This document shows positions 1-6,554 of a DNA stretch of 11,368 nucleotides, piece after piece. Source of the stretch: Chlamydiota bacterium. GTDB lineage: Bacteria; Chlamydiota; Chlamydiia; Chlamydiales; Simkaniaceae. Location: the NCBI GenBank assembly GCA_021772295.1, contig JAJFMG010000169.1, forward strand, positions 1-11,368, given 5' to 3'. A program made the position numbers and the translations under genes. Below the pieces are notes generated by a model, which ran no database searches, was not told the origin of the DNA, and saw only the letters and a list, made by a program, of their open reading frames with translations. Every line of letters begins with the position of its first letter. The stretch's first letter is position 1.

Positions 1-2
1 TT

Positions 3-116
3 GTATCGGCTAAAAAGTTTGAAGTGTTTGGCTCTGTACTAGAGGGCTCTGAAATGGAGGTGATTGATATTATTGATAAAACTCCAAGGCTTACAACAAT
101 TGATTCTGAACTCTAA
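3..116 (+). CDS. 3' end of an unidentified gene (partial)
   Basis: An open frame runs from the left edge to a TAA at 114-116, giving the last 37 residues of a protein whose start lies outside the window. The other two plus-strand frames stop within the first 45 bases. The tail is acidic, with the stretch EVIDIIDKTPRL near the end, and shows no membrane segment. I do not recognise the family, and the piece is too short to assign a function. It points toward the SH3 gene's 3' end, so the two converge across a gene-poor gap of about 640 bases. It could also be a chance open frame. Confidence 0.45.
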   Translation, partial: VSAKKFEVFGSVLEGSEMEVIDIIDKTPRLTTIDSEL

Positions 117-709
117 ATTTAGCTTAGTGCTTTGACACCTGAAATAGTGTACAAAAATTTTAGAAATTATTGCACGGGCATATTAAGTCGTACTTGAGAA
201 TTAGTAAGGTTTGTAATGTTGTTAAACAGAAATTTTCTAATAGCAGCAACAGCAGCGCCTAGTGAAAAATAGCCATGGATTTTTCTTGGAGTGGCTCAAG
301 TGCTTAATCTGGTGGTATGTCACAAGAGGCAAAGAAGCTAGAAGCGTATATTTGCTATTTGGTTACAATGTAGAGACCGAATATAGTGTTTATCCCAAAG
401 GATATCAATCCAACTAAAATTCAAAAACTCCTTTTAGTGCCGTAAAAGGGATGAAAAATTCCCATTAAGAGTATCTTGCTTCTGAAAATGAAATTGTAAG
501 ACTTCAAAAAGCAGTTTTAAATGACGTATGCTGTGTGTCCTAGAGTTGTTTCCAAACTATTATCATAACGAGAGTGTATTAATGAAGCCTCTTGGTAACA
601 AGCTGCAAGAGAGGCTTTATTAAAAAAATTGGATTTTTGGATCTGCCGATTGTCTTTGAAAAGAACATTTACAAATTAACTAACTTGTAAGATAAAGTTG
701 TCGGCCAAT
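117..709. other. Long gene-poor intergenic region
   Basis: About 590 bases contain no convincing intact gene. All six frames are broken by frequent stops. The longest plus-strand piece starts with GTG at 262 and stops at 415-417 (51 codons). The same frame continues past stops at 415 and 466 to a stop near 541 and still reads in a protein-like way (for example EYLASENEIVRLQKAV after the second stop), which hints at a decayed gene. A minus-strand piece of about 44 codons lies opposite 164-300. Neither has a clear ribosome binding site. The only strong structure is the hairpin at 581-621. I saw no tRNA cloverleaf or insertion-sequence ends. Confidence 0.6.
581..621 (+). terminator. Strong stem-loop, possible weak terminator
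   Basis: Bases 581-592 pair with 610-621 over 12 positions, including one G-U pair. A further TG/CA pair follows across a two-base bulge, around a loop of about 11 bases. The core arm is AAGCCTCT/AGAGGCTT. On the plus strand the stem ends in a short U-rich arm (CTTTATT), but an A-run follows instead of a clean U-run, so termination would be weak. It could end transcription from the partial gene or the decayed frame, or be part of a structured RNA. Confidence 0.35.
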
Positions 710-738
710 AAAAAAGCCCACTATATGTGGGCTTTTTT
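710..738 (-). terminator. Intrinsic terminator, likely bidirectional
   Basis: A perfect stem GCCCAC (716-721) / GTGGGC (727-732) with a 5-base TATAT loop is flanked by six A (710-715) and six T (733-738). Read on the minus strand it lies 22 bases past the SH3 gene's stop codon and ends in a U-run. By symmetry it also works on the plus strand, where it would stop transcripts crossing the gap from the left. Confidence 0.9.
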
Positions 739-760
739 GATTTAGAAAAGAGATGTGAGA

Positions 761-1915
761 TTACTCCGCATCTAGCACATAATATGCTGGAAATGCAAAG
801 TTGTTATTATCTCTTTCACATACAGAAAGTGTAACTTTCTTCCCTGTGAAGTTGTCTAAGTTTACATGTGTGCTATAAACATATGCTATTGGCACATTGT
901 TTTCTGAGATGATGTAATCACCAGGTTTTGACTTAACAGGTTCAGCAAAGGCTTCTAGCATTCCAGTAATAGTAGCAGAGCGAAGCTTTTGATCTACGTA
1001 GAAATCATCCATTGTTTTTGCATGGTGCATTGCAGACCAAGTAAGATATAAAGACTCTTCAAGGGGTTCCCAAATTTTCATGCGATCTGTTGGAGACATA
1101 ACGCGAGAATTGGTTGCTATTCTTTCTTCTCTTTCTGTTGGGGTCTCTTTAGAGTAATCTGATTTGTTCTCTAAAAATGAAATCTTGCGAAGAAGATAGC
1201 TTTCTTGCAAAGCAGCAAGTGAATCTTTTGCTTTTTCAGCATGCGCTGTAAAATCAGAGTAATCTTCCAGAATCGTTTTATAATTACTTGAAATTCTTTC
1301 AATATCGATTTCTTGGAAAGGTTTTCTCATTTCTGCTTGTGTAAGAAGTTCAGCAGATTCCATTAATTTTAAAACGGTTCTTTTGCGATTGTCTTGGATT
1401 TTCTTCAGTTCTGGTTTTCCAGCGTACTCAACAAGTTCTTTTGCAATATAGAAGTTAGTTGATTCTGGCATATCAATTTCAAGCCATTTATTATTTATTT
1501 TACAGATGGATCCAGAAATACTTGTTCCTGTACTTACATGGGCTATAATAGGAGATTCTTTATCTGGGGAAAGTCTGACATTTACTCTGTCGCCTTCAAC
1601 AACATTATCCAAGACAAAGCTTCTAAAGATATATGCCTTGATATCAGTTGGTGGTTCAACAGCATAAAAATCGCCTTTTTCTCCTCGAATAACGAGCAGT
1701 TCACCTTTGTCTAGTTCGGATACGATGTGACTTTCTAAGTCAGGAAGTGCTCTCATCCGAACATTTTTTCCAGTAACTCTTCCAGTGAAGGCATTTGTAG
1801 ATCTCCTTACAACTTTTTTAGTTGCAGTAGACTCAATATGAGAGTCAATTTCTGCAAATGCAGCAGATGAAAGTGCGAGGCACATAGGAAGTATGAACGA
1901 AAGTGGTTTGTACAT
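761..1915 (-). CDS. Secreted tandem SH3-domain protein, CT017-like
   Basis: This 384-residue protein starts with a signal peptide (about residues 1-21: MYKP, a hydrophobic run, then AAFA before Glu22), so it is probably exported to the periplasm or envelope. Two bacterial SH3-like repeats follow, at about 43-103 (core NVRMR at 51-55) and 106-165 (core NVRLSP at 112-117). Both carry the NVR motif that opens this fold. The middle (about 170-290) is charged and mostly helical. The last 60 residues are beta-rich (DYIISENNVPIAYVYS onward). Bacterial SH3 domains often bind peptidoglycan or cell-wall peptides, but no catalytic domain is visible, so the role is likely binding or scaffolding. A good ribosome site, GGAGG, lies 10 bases before the ATG. 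The gene is downstream of and co-directional with the CT016-like gene, 138 bases away. Identity with CT017 rests on gene order and memory. Confidence 0.85.
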   Translation of the reverse strand: MYKPLSFILPMCLALSSAAFAEIDSHIESTATKKVVRRSTNAFTGRVTGKNVRMRALPDLESHIVSELDKGELLVIRGEKGDFYAVEPPTDIKAYIFRSFVLDNVVEGDRVNVRLSPDKESPIIAHVSTGTSISGSICKINNKWLEIDMPESTNFYIAKELVEYAGKPELKKIQDNRKRTVLKLMESAELLTQAEMRKPFQEIDIERISSNYKTILEDYSDFTAHAEKAKDSLAALQESYLLRKISFLENKSDYSKETPTEREERIATNSRVMSPTDRMKIWEPLEESLYLTWSAMHHAKTMDDFYVDQKLRSATITGMLEAFAEPVKSKPGDYIISENNVPIAYVYSTHVNLDNFTGKKVTLSVCERDNNNFAFPAYYVLDAE

Positions 1916-1947
1916 AGTGAATTTTCCTCCTTCAGAAAACTGCTCTA

Positions 1948-1977
1948 ATAGTAGAGCATGACAAAATTAGCTGTAAA
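1948..1977 (-). promoter_or_regulatory. Putative promoter of the SH3 gene, with dyads
   Basis: Read on the minus strand, TTTACA (1972-1977, five of six matches to the -35 consensus) and TACTAT (1948-1953, four of six) are 18 bases apart, upstream of a GGAGG ribosome site. Two inverted repeats overlap them: ATGACA (1958-1963) / TGTCAT (1981-1986), centred on the -35 region, and GCTCTA (1942-1947) / TAGAGC (1952-1957) over the -10. They may be operator half-sites or leader structure. Confidence 0.4.
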
Positions 1978-2009
1978 TAATGTCATTCTAGGAGGTTGCT
2001 CATTTTTGC

Positions 2010-2028
2010 GCTATGGTTTTTTCATAGC
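2010..2028 (-). repeat. Small hairpin after the CT016-like gene
   Basis: GCTATG (2010-2015) pairs with CATAGC (2023-2028) around a 7-base T-rich loop, about 25 bases past the stop codon of the upstream minus-strand gene. No U-run follows on either strand, so it is at best a weak terminator and read-through into the SH3 gene is plausible. Confidence 0.3.
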
Positions 2029-2053
2029 AAAATACAAGCTTTGAAAAAAGCAG

Positions 2054-2755
2054 CTAGCTGTTCAGAACCGAACGGATATGTTCACAGTTTTCTTGGCCGC
2101 ATGTGCAGCCAATTGGCTTTCCTAAAAAAACCTGATAGTGTTCGTTCTTATTAAATGGATTGACAACGTTATAAAGATTTTCACCTGTGTTTTCTATATC
2201 CCAATCCCGAAAACGAAGATCTTCATCTGAGACCTCTTCTTCTATAACTGGCTCAATGGTTTTTTGAGGATCACCTTGGATAGCTCGAGCAATTTGGCAA
2301 TATGGACAATTACAATGTGGCTCTGCTTTGGGCATATTTTTCACTTCATCTTTCATTCCCATAGATGTGATTACAGAAGAAATTTTTGTAATCATATCTT
2401 GTGGAAGAGATGGGGCGCCTGATTGCATTGGATCATGTTGTAAAGCTAGATTTAAGTTGGACATTTCTTGTAGACCAAGTGATCCGCCCATCTCAAATGG
2501 ATTTTTAAATTCATGTGGTAAAGGTTTGGTTTTCTTAGGAGCTGCAGCTTCATTTTCTATAAACTGTGCATGCGCTTCAAAAATATCTTCGAGAGCTTTC
2601 GCTTCTAAATTTGGAATATCAATAATAGTTCCATCTTGAAGTGAGATTTTTAACACTTGCAATCCATTTACATTTTCTACCCTGATTGAGGAAATGTTTT
2701 TCCAAGAAGTAGAAATATATGGGGGGAGACTTAGAACTTTTTTATTGATTGTCAT
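2054..2755 (-). CDS. CT016-like protein with two cysteine metal-site motifs (SWIM-type C-terminus)
   Basis: This is a 233-residue soluble protein with no signal peptide or membrane segment. The N-terminus (about 1-65) looks like a small beta domain (LSLPPYIST, then LKISLQDGTIIDIPNLEAKAL). A low-complexity linker rich in Met, Pro, Ser and Gln follows. A first cysteine cluster, HCNCPYC, lies at 147-153, and a second, CTCGQENCEH, at 217-226. The second fits the SWIM zinc-finger pattern CxC-x(n)-CxH, which is linked to DNA, RNA or protein binding. Function is unknown; metal binding is inferred from the motifs. I chose ATG 2755 over the in-frame ATG at 2782. A GAAAGG ribosome site sits 6 bases before 2755, and the likely transcription start is near 2788, too close to 2782. 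It is divergent from phoH, as I recall CT016 is from CT015. Confidence 0.85.
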   Translation of the reverse strand: MTINKKVLSLPPYISTSWKNISSIRVENVNGLQVLKISLQDGTIIDIPNLEAKALEDIFEAHAQFIENEAAAPKKTKPLPHEFKNPFEMGGSLGLQEMSNLNLALQHDPMQSGAPSLPQDMITKISSVITSMGMKDEVKNMPKAEPHCNCPYCQIARAIQGDPQKTIEPVIEEEVSDEDLRFRDWDIENTGENLYNVVNPFNKNEHYQVFLGKPIGCTCGQENCEHIRSVLNS

Positions 2756-2761
2756 AGGACA

Positions 2762-2767
2762 CCTTTC
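2762..2767 (-). promoter_or_regulatory. Ribosome binding site fixing the start at 2755
   Basis: GAAAGG on the minus strand lies 6 bases before the ATG at 2755. It falls inside the longer 242-codon reading, whose own ATG (2782) has no convincing ribosome site and only about 6 bases of predicted leader. Confidence 0.65.
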
Positions 2768-2794
2768 GAAACTGTTTACCATTCAACAAGCTCT

Positions 2795-2823
2795 ATTATA
2801 TCATTTTTTTATACAGTGGTCAA
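2795..2823 (-). promoter_or_regulatory. Near-consensus promoter for the CT016-like gene
   Basis: On the minus strand TTGACC (2818-2823, five of six) and a perfect TATAAT (2795-2800) are 17 bases apart, the optimum for a sigma70/sigma66 promoter. Transcription should begin near 2788. That leaves a leader of about 33 bases before ATG 2755. Confidence 0.8.
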
Positions 2824-2850
2824 GTGAATTAGCACTCTAGATTGCAGACT

Positions 2851-2951
2851 GCTTGAGTCGTGACTTACAATCTTGGTTATAAGTGACTTATGAAATACAT
2901 GTGAAATAAATATTTTCAAGCTTGAGTTCATGTTTTCAATCTGTTTATAAG
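2851..2951 (+). promoter_or_regulatory. phoH upstream control region with repeats
   Basis: A plausible plus-strand promoter is TTGAGT (2922-2927) and TATAAG (2946-2951) with 18-base spacing. Around and upstream of it are two copies of GCTTGAGT (2851-2858 and 2920-2927), two copies of GTGACTTA (2860-2867 and 2883-2890), a 13-base palindrome ATAAGT-G-ACTTAT (2879-2891) and a 10-base palindrome TCAAGCTTGA (2916-2925) that overlaps the -35. The clustering suggests regulator binding, although AT-rich sequence yields such repeats by chance fairly easily. Confidence 0.45.
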
Positions 2952-2988
2952 AAAATTGTTAACTGGTTCCAAACTTTTCGGAGGATAA

Positions 2989-4293
2989 ATGGGAAGAAAG
3001 ACTTATGTTCTTGATACGAATGTCTTATTGCACGACCCAAAAGCAATACTCAAATTTACAGGTAATAATGTCATTATGCCTCTTGCATCTTTAGAGGAAT
3101 TAGATAAATTAAAACGATATACAGATGAACTCGGAAAAAATGCAAGGTTCGTACTTCGATTCATTGACTCTCTATCTCAAAGAGGTAGTATTCATGAGGG
3201 AATAGAAATAGGAGAGGGCGTCTTTTTTAAACTCATAATGGAAGTAAAATCTGAAAAAAATTTTCCGCTATCTTTAACAACTGCTCGAAACAAGATTTTA
3301 CATCTTTGTTTTTCGATGAAAGAGCAAAAAGAAAATGTGGTGCTTGTTTCAAAAGACATTGTACTTCGAGTGAAAGCTGAGTCAATTGGGATCAAAGCGG
3401 AAGATTATGAGAACTCCAAGGAGTCTTATGCCAATCTATATCGAGGAATCAGAAAGCAACTCCTTACCAAAAAAGAAATCGATGAATTTCTAGTAAAAGG
3501 CAATGTTTCCTTAGACCTTAAGGAAAAGCCATTTCCAAATGAATATTTCTTGCTCAATGCAAAAGAGGGCTCTTCTCAAATTGGAAAATACAATGTGCAT
3601 ACAAACCAAATCGAGCCACTGCCCAGGCTCAAAAGAGATATTTGGGGGTTAACACCTCTCAATGATGAACAAAGATGCGCAATGGACTTACTGCTACGAG
3701 ATGACATAAAACTTGTAAGTTTTATTGGGCAAGCAGGTACGGGGAAAACACTTCTTGCACTTACGTGTGGTCTAAAAAAGGTTTTCGATGAAGGTATTTA
3801 TAAAAAGATATTGATCACACGCCCCATTATGCCTCTTGGTAAAGACATTGGGTATTTACCTGGATCCAAAGAAGAGAAGATTCTTCATTGGATGCAACCG
3901 ATCTATGATAACTTAGAATACTTATGTGAAGAGACCTCCCCAGATGGCAATGGAGAAGAAACCAAACGCTACATTATTGACAGTAACAAAATAGAAATGG
4001 AGGCGGTTACATATATTCGTGGAAGATCTTTTTCCAAAACCTACATCATTATTGACGAGGCGCAAAACTTATCTCCTCATGAAGTAAAAACGATTATTTC
4101 AAGAGCTGGTAAAGGAACAAAAGTAATCCTTACAGGAGATCCTTCTCAGATTGATAATCCTTATCTTGATAAGGACTCCAATGCAATGACATATGTGGTG
4201 AATAAATTTAAAGCGCACTCGATTTATGGACATATCTACTTTGAAAAAACGGAAAGATCAGAGCTAGCGGCGCTCGCTGCAGCATTGTTGTAA
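2989..4293 (+). CDS. phoH: PIN-PhoH family ATPase/ribonuclease (PhoH2 type)
   Basis: This 434-residue cytoplasmic protein has two domains. Residues 1 to about 140 form a PIN nuclease domain, opening with YVLDTNVLLHD (acidic Asp9, Asn11). Residues of about 220-434 form a PhoH ATPase domain with Walker A GQAGTGKT (247-254, Lys253), Walker B YIIIDEAQN (Asp356-Glu357) and the downstream GDPSQID (383-389). In PhoH2 proteins this fusion gives ATP-dependent RNA unwinding and cleavage, so a role in RNA turnover or quality control is likely. Full length and intact motifs suggest an active enzyme. GGAGG sits 4 bases before the ATG. It is divergent from the CT016-like gene and corresponds, by order and family, to chlamydial CT015. 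The old phosphate-starvation name does not mean phosphate regulation here. Confidence 0.95.
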   Translation: MGRKTYVLDTNVLLHDPKAILKFTGNNVIMPLASLEELDKLKRYTDELGKNARFVLRFIDSLSQRGSIHEGIEIGEGVFFKLIMEVKSEKNFPLSLTTARNKILHLCFSMKEQKENVVLVSKDIVLRVKAESIGIKAEDYENSKESYANLYRGIRKQLLTKKEIDEFLVKGNVSLDLKEKPFPNEYFLLNAKEGSSQIGKYNVHTNQIEPLPRLKRDIWGLTPLNDEQRCAMDLLLRDDIKLVSFIGQAGTGKTLLALTCGLKKVFDEGIYKKILITRPIMPLGKDIGYLPGSKEEKILHWMQPIYDNLEYLCEETSPDGNGEETKRYIIDSNKIEMEAVTYIRGRSFSKTYIIIDEAQNLSPHEVKTIISRAGKGTKVILTGDPSQIDNPYLDKDSNAMTYVVNKFKAHSIYGHIYFEKTERSELAALAAALL

Positions 4294-4295
4294 TA

Positions 4296-4326
4296 AATTA
4301 AGAAGGGACTTTTTCCCTTCTTAATT
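4296..4326. terminator. Shared convergent terminator, phoH / pseudouridine synthase
   Basis: A perfect 13-base-pair stem, AATTAAGAAGGGA (4296-4308) with its complement at 4314-4326, encloses a CTTTT loop. It starts three bases after the phoH stop and overlaps the stop codon of the minus-strand gene. The GAAGGGA/TCCCTTC core runs into a T/A-rich arm base in both directions, as expected of a bidirectional intrinsic terminator. Confidence 0.85.
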
Positions 4327-5056
4327 AAAAGATTTCACCTTTTTCAAGGTACCTCCAAGTGCCCTCTTTTAGGTTTCCTAGATGAATACGTCCGATTCGA
4401 ATTCTTTTTAAAGCAACAGCTTTGAGGTTTACAAGTTCCAGCATTCTTCTGATTTGTCTTTTTTTACCTTCTTTTAAGGTGATTTGGATAAGATTTTCTT
4501 TCACAAGTTTTACTTTAGCCTTTTTAAGTGGTTTTCCATCTAAAAATAGACCTTCTTGTAGAAGCTCTATAGCATTTTGGTTTAGATCTCCTGTAAAACG
4601 AACGAGATATTCTTTTTCTATATTAGTATTTGGAGCAATGAGGGTTTTTGCAATCGCTCCGTTTTGGGTAAAAACTAGAAGTCCTTTTGAGTCAATGTCG
4701 AGTCTTCCAGCTACAGATAAATTATGCACATGATCTGGGAAGAATTTGGGTTGTTTTCTATCTCTATGTTGATTTTCTCTAGTTATAAGAGTGATTGCAT
4801 CTTCATACCCATCTTCTGGCAAGTTTGAAACAAAACCCACAGGCTTATGCAGTAAAATAGTCACTTTGCGATCTTGCTTTTGCTGCGCTGAATCTATAAG
4901 AGAAATTTGAGCATCGGGGGAGACTTTCGTTCCTAAAACCGTAATGGGCGCTCCATCAACAAGAACTTGCCCCTGTTTAATGTAGACATCTGCTTCTCTT
5001 CTAGAGCAGATTCCTCTTAGGGTCATTAATTTCGATAAACGGATGTCTTCAGGCAT
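4325..5056 (-). CDS. RsuA/RluB/RluF-family RNA pseudouridine synthase
   Basis: This enzyme would isomerise a specific uridine in RNA, most likely ribosomal RNA, to pseudouridine. The 243 residues include an N-terminal S4 RNA-binding domain (about 5-60, with RLSKLMTLRGICSRREAD). The catalytic domain opens with LLHKPVGFVSN (68-78), followed by GRLDIDSKGLLVFT (117-130) with catalytic Asp120. The family's C-terminal EGKKRQIRRM follows. The combination of IEKEYLV and RQIRRM is closer to RluF (YjbC) than to RluB or RsuA as I recall them, so 23S rRNA is the favoured substrate, but the exact site cannot be told from sequence. The start fits the family's S4 beginning, though only a weak purine-rich AGAG precedes it. 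Chlamydiae carry a yjbC-like gene, elsewhere in C. trachomatis as far as I recall. Confidence 0.92.
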   Translation of the reverse strand: MPEDIRLSKLMTLRGICSRREADVYIKQGQVLVDGAPITVLGTKVSPDAQISLIDSAQQKQDRKVTILLHKPVGFVSNLPEDGYEDAITLITRENQHRDRKQPKFFPDHVHNLSVAGRLDIDSKGLLVFTQNGAIAKTLIAPNTNIEKEYLVRFTGDLNQNAIELLQEGLFLDGKPLKKAKVKLVKENLIQITLKEGKKRQIRRMLELVNLKAVALKRIRIGRIHLGNLKEGTWRYLEKGEIF

Positions 5057-5086
5057 TTTTTTTCTCTGGTTTTCTATTTCGAAATT

Positions 5087-5115
5087 AGTTTATTTTAGTT
5101 TTCTAAAAACATCAA
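5087..5115 (-). promoter_or_regulatory. Weak candidate promoter for the pseudouridine synthase
   Basis: On the minus strand TTGATG (5110-5115) and TAAACT (5087-5092) are 17 bases apart; each matches four of six consensus bases. It is the best candidate I see before the gene, in a very AT-rich stretch where chance matches are likely. Confidence 0.25.
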
Positions 5116-5125
5116 GATTGAATTT

Positions 5126-5161
5126 TTTTAATTGAAAAATAGTATGTTATTCAATTAAAAT
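5126..5161 (+). promoter_or_regulatory. Candidate promoter inside an 11-bp inverted repeat
   Basis: A perfect inverted repeat, TTTTAATTGAA (5126-5136) / TTCAATTAAAA (5150-5160), has a 13-base centre. A plausible promoter for the following gene, TTGAAA (5132-5137) and TAAAAT (5156-5161) with 18-base spacing, lies across it, so a dimeric protein bound here would cover both elements. The position between divergent genes suits an operator, but the extreme AT content weakens the case. Confidence 0.4.
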
Positions 5162-5191
5162 TAGTTCTAATTAAATATTTAGGTGTGAGTT

Positions 5192-6529
5192 ATGGCAGCA
5201 GGTATAAGTAGCGGTAATTATATTCAAGAATCCAAAGAAGGTGGATTCTATCCTTTTCATGAAGATTATTGTAGAAGATCTAATAAAATAGTTGCAGAAC
5301 TTTCACGAGAAATTGTTGCTGCCAGAGATTCACGTTTCGATCTTCGAACATTTTTTTTAGAGAAATTACCATGTCTTGGGAAGCAAAGAAGGGATATTGC
5401 TATTGATCATAATATAGAAGATGGCGATGAGTTTGGAAAGTTAAGATGGGTTGATGGTCAGATAATACACATAAGACCTACTACGGGTTTAATTGGCCCG
5501 TATTCACACTATAGTGACAAAATGAAAGAATCTCTGAGAGTATTTATGCAAGGGATGTTTTCAATGGACATAGTAAATGAAGCGTCTCGTTATGAAGATT
5601 TGAAACCTGCTTCCAAACAAGATCAGAGCTCAAGATTTAAAGTGAATGTGTATGATTCAGAAACACTTCTAGAAAAAGTGGTTTCACAACCAATGAGTTT
5701 TGATGATTTAGTTAATAAAATAACAAACTCTGGTAAAGCTGATGAAAATACAATTCAACTCTTGGAAGAACTCGTTGATGCCAAAGATCCCGATGGAAAG
5801 CCATTCTCAGAAAAACTGAAAAAAACAGTATTTTTGTGCACAAGGGAGTTGGCAAGGGAATACAAAAAGCAATTTCCACATGCTTTTACTGCTGAATCTC
5901 ATCTGTCGACGATTAAGCATCTAATTATGATTTATCCAAGCCCTACTGTTGAACGTTTCACCCCTGGGCTTGATGTAGAGAGGTATTTGGAGGAAGGTTA
6001 TAAATTTGTACAAACTGGAAACAATCAATTACTTGTAAAAGGTGAACTTGGAAACTTACGATCTCATGTATGTATTGCAACGAGTCGATTAAAGTTTGAA
6101 GGTCAATTCTATGCTCTCTCAGAATACCATTTTTGGACGCATATGTCCCTTGATGTGGATCCATTAGATTGGATGGTAGATCAAAAAAAACCTATTACAG
6201 TTATTCACCATGATTCTTTTTTACTAGAAAAAACTATTGATTTTGCAGCTGAATTTTTTGAAAAGGCTGTTCTTAGCACAGATGTAGATGAGACTAAAGA
6301 GTCATGCGCTCTTTTCAGATACACGTTTGCACATTTGATGCCTTATTCTAGAGGTTCTGCTGCCATTGCAGAATGGATAGAAAGAGCTATCTATTCATCT
6401 AAGGGGCTTATTTTATCATATAATGTTAACAGGCAAGTTGATTTAGAAGCTTTGACGGCTTTACATTACGCGACATTTAGGGATGAGTATGATGACATGA
6501 TCATTCTCGAAAAAGAAGAAGTCGTATAG
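5192..6529 (+). CDS. Unrecognised 445-residue protein, possible effector
   Basis: I do not recognise this gene. It encodes a soluble, mixed alpha/beta protein without signal peptide or membrane segment; the start has an AGGTG ribosome site 8 bases upstream. The most striking part is near the C-terminus: FAHLMPYSRGSAAIAEW (about 379-395; Met383, Pro384, Arg387, Gly388), followed by a helix and KGL. This resembles in spacing the Fic motif IHPFxDGNGR plus its helix, but lacks the catalytic His and the second Gly and Arg, so it would be at most a degenerate Fido-like fold. A charged region (about 160-215, around VNKITNSGKADENTIQLLEELVDAK) may be a linker. Chlamydiae secrete many leaderless effectors by type III secretion, so such a role is possible but unproven. 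The kinase-like gene follows 25 bases later with no terminator between them. Confidence 0.75.
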   Translation: MAAGISSGNYIQESKEGGFYPFHEDYCRRSNKIVAELSREIVAARDSRFDLRTFFLEKLPCLGKQRRDIAIDHNIEDGDEFGKLRWVDGQIIHIRPTTGLIGPYSHYSDKMKESLRVFMQGMFSMDIVNEASRYEDLKPASKQDQSSRFKVNVYDSETLLEKVVSQPMSFDDLVNKITNSGKADENTIQLLEELVDAKDPDGKPFSEKLKKTVFLCTRELAREYKKQFPHAFTAESHLSTIKHLIMIYPSPTVERFTPGLDVERYLEEGYKFVQTGNNQLLVKGELGNLRSHVCIATSRLKFEGQFYALSEYHFWTHMSLDVDPLDWMVDQKKPITVIHHDSFLLEKTIDFAAEFFEKAVLSTDVDETKESCALFRYTFAHLMPYSRGSAAIAEWIERAIYSSKGLILSYNVNRQVDLEALTALHYATFRDEYDDMIILEKEEVV

Positions 6530-6545
6530 AATCGTTTCATAATTT

Positions 6546-6549
6546 GGAG
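6546..6549 (+). promoter_or_regulatory. Ribosome binding site favouring ATG 6555
   Basis: TTTGGAG ends at 6549, with GGAG five bases before the ATG at 6555. The alternative GTG start at 6549 overlaps the last base of this site and has nothing suitable upstream. Confidence 0.65.
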
Positions 6550-6554
6550 TGATT

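Noticed and set aside
245..258. Short AGCAGCAACAGCAG tract as a repeat array
   Set aside because: Too short and imperfect to be more than a chance low-complexity run.
2328..2639. 103-codon plus-strand open frame inside the CT016-like gene
   Set aside because: It is antisense to a gene with clear motifs; its composition is that of a shadow frame and it has no ribosome site or family features.
2756..2782. Nine-residue N-terminal extension of the CT016-like protein from ATG 2782
   Set aside because: The predicted transcription start is about 6 bases before it and it lacks a ribosome site, whereas ATG 2755 has GAAAGG at ideal spacing.
4422..4733. 103-codon plus-strand open frame inside the pseudouridine synthase gene
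   Set aside because: Antisense shadow of a well-supported enzyme gene, rich in Phe and Ser as expected from the complement.
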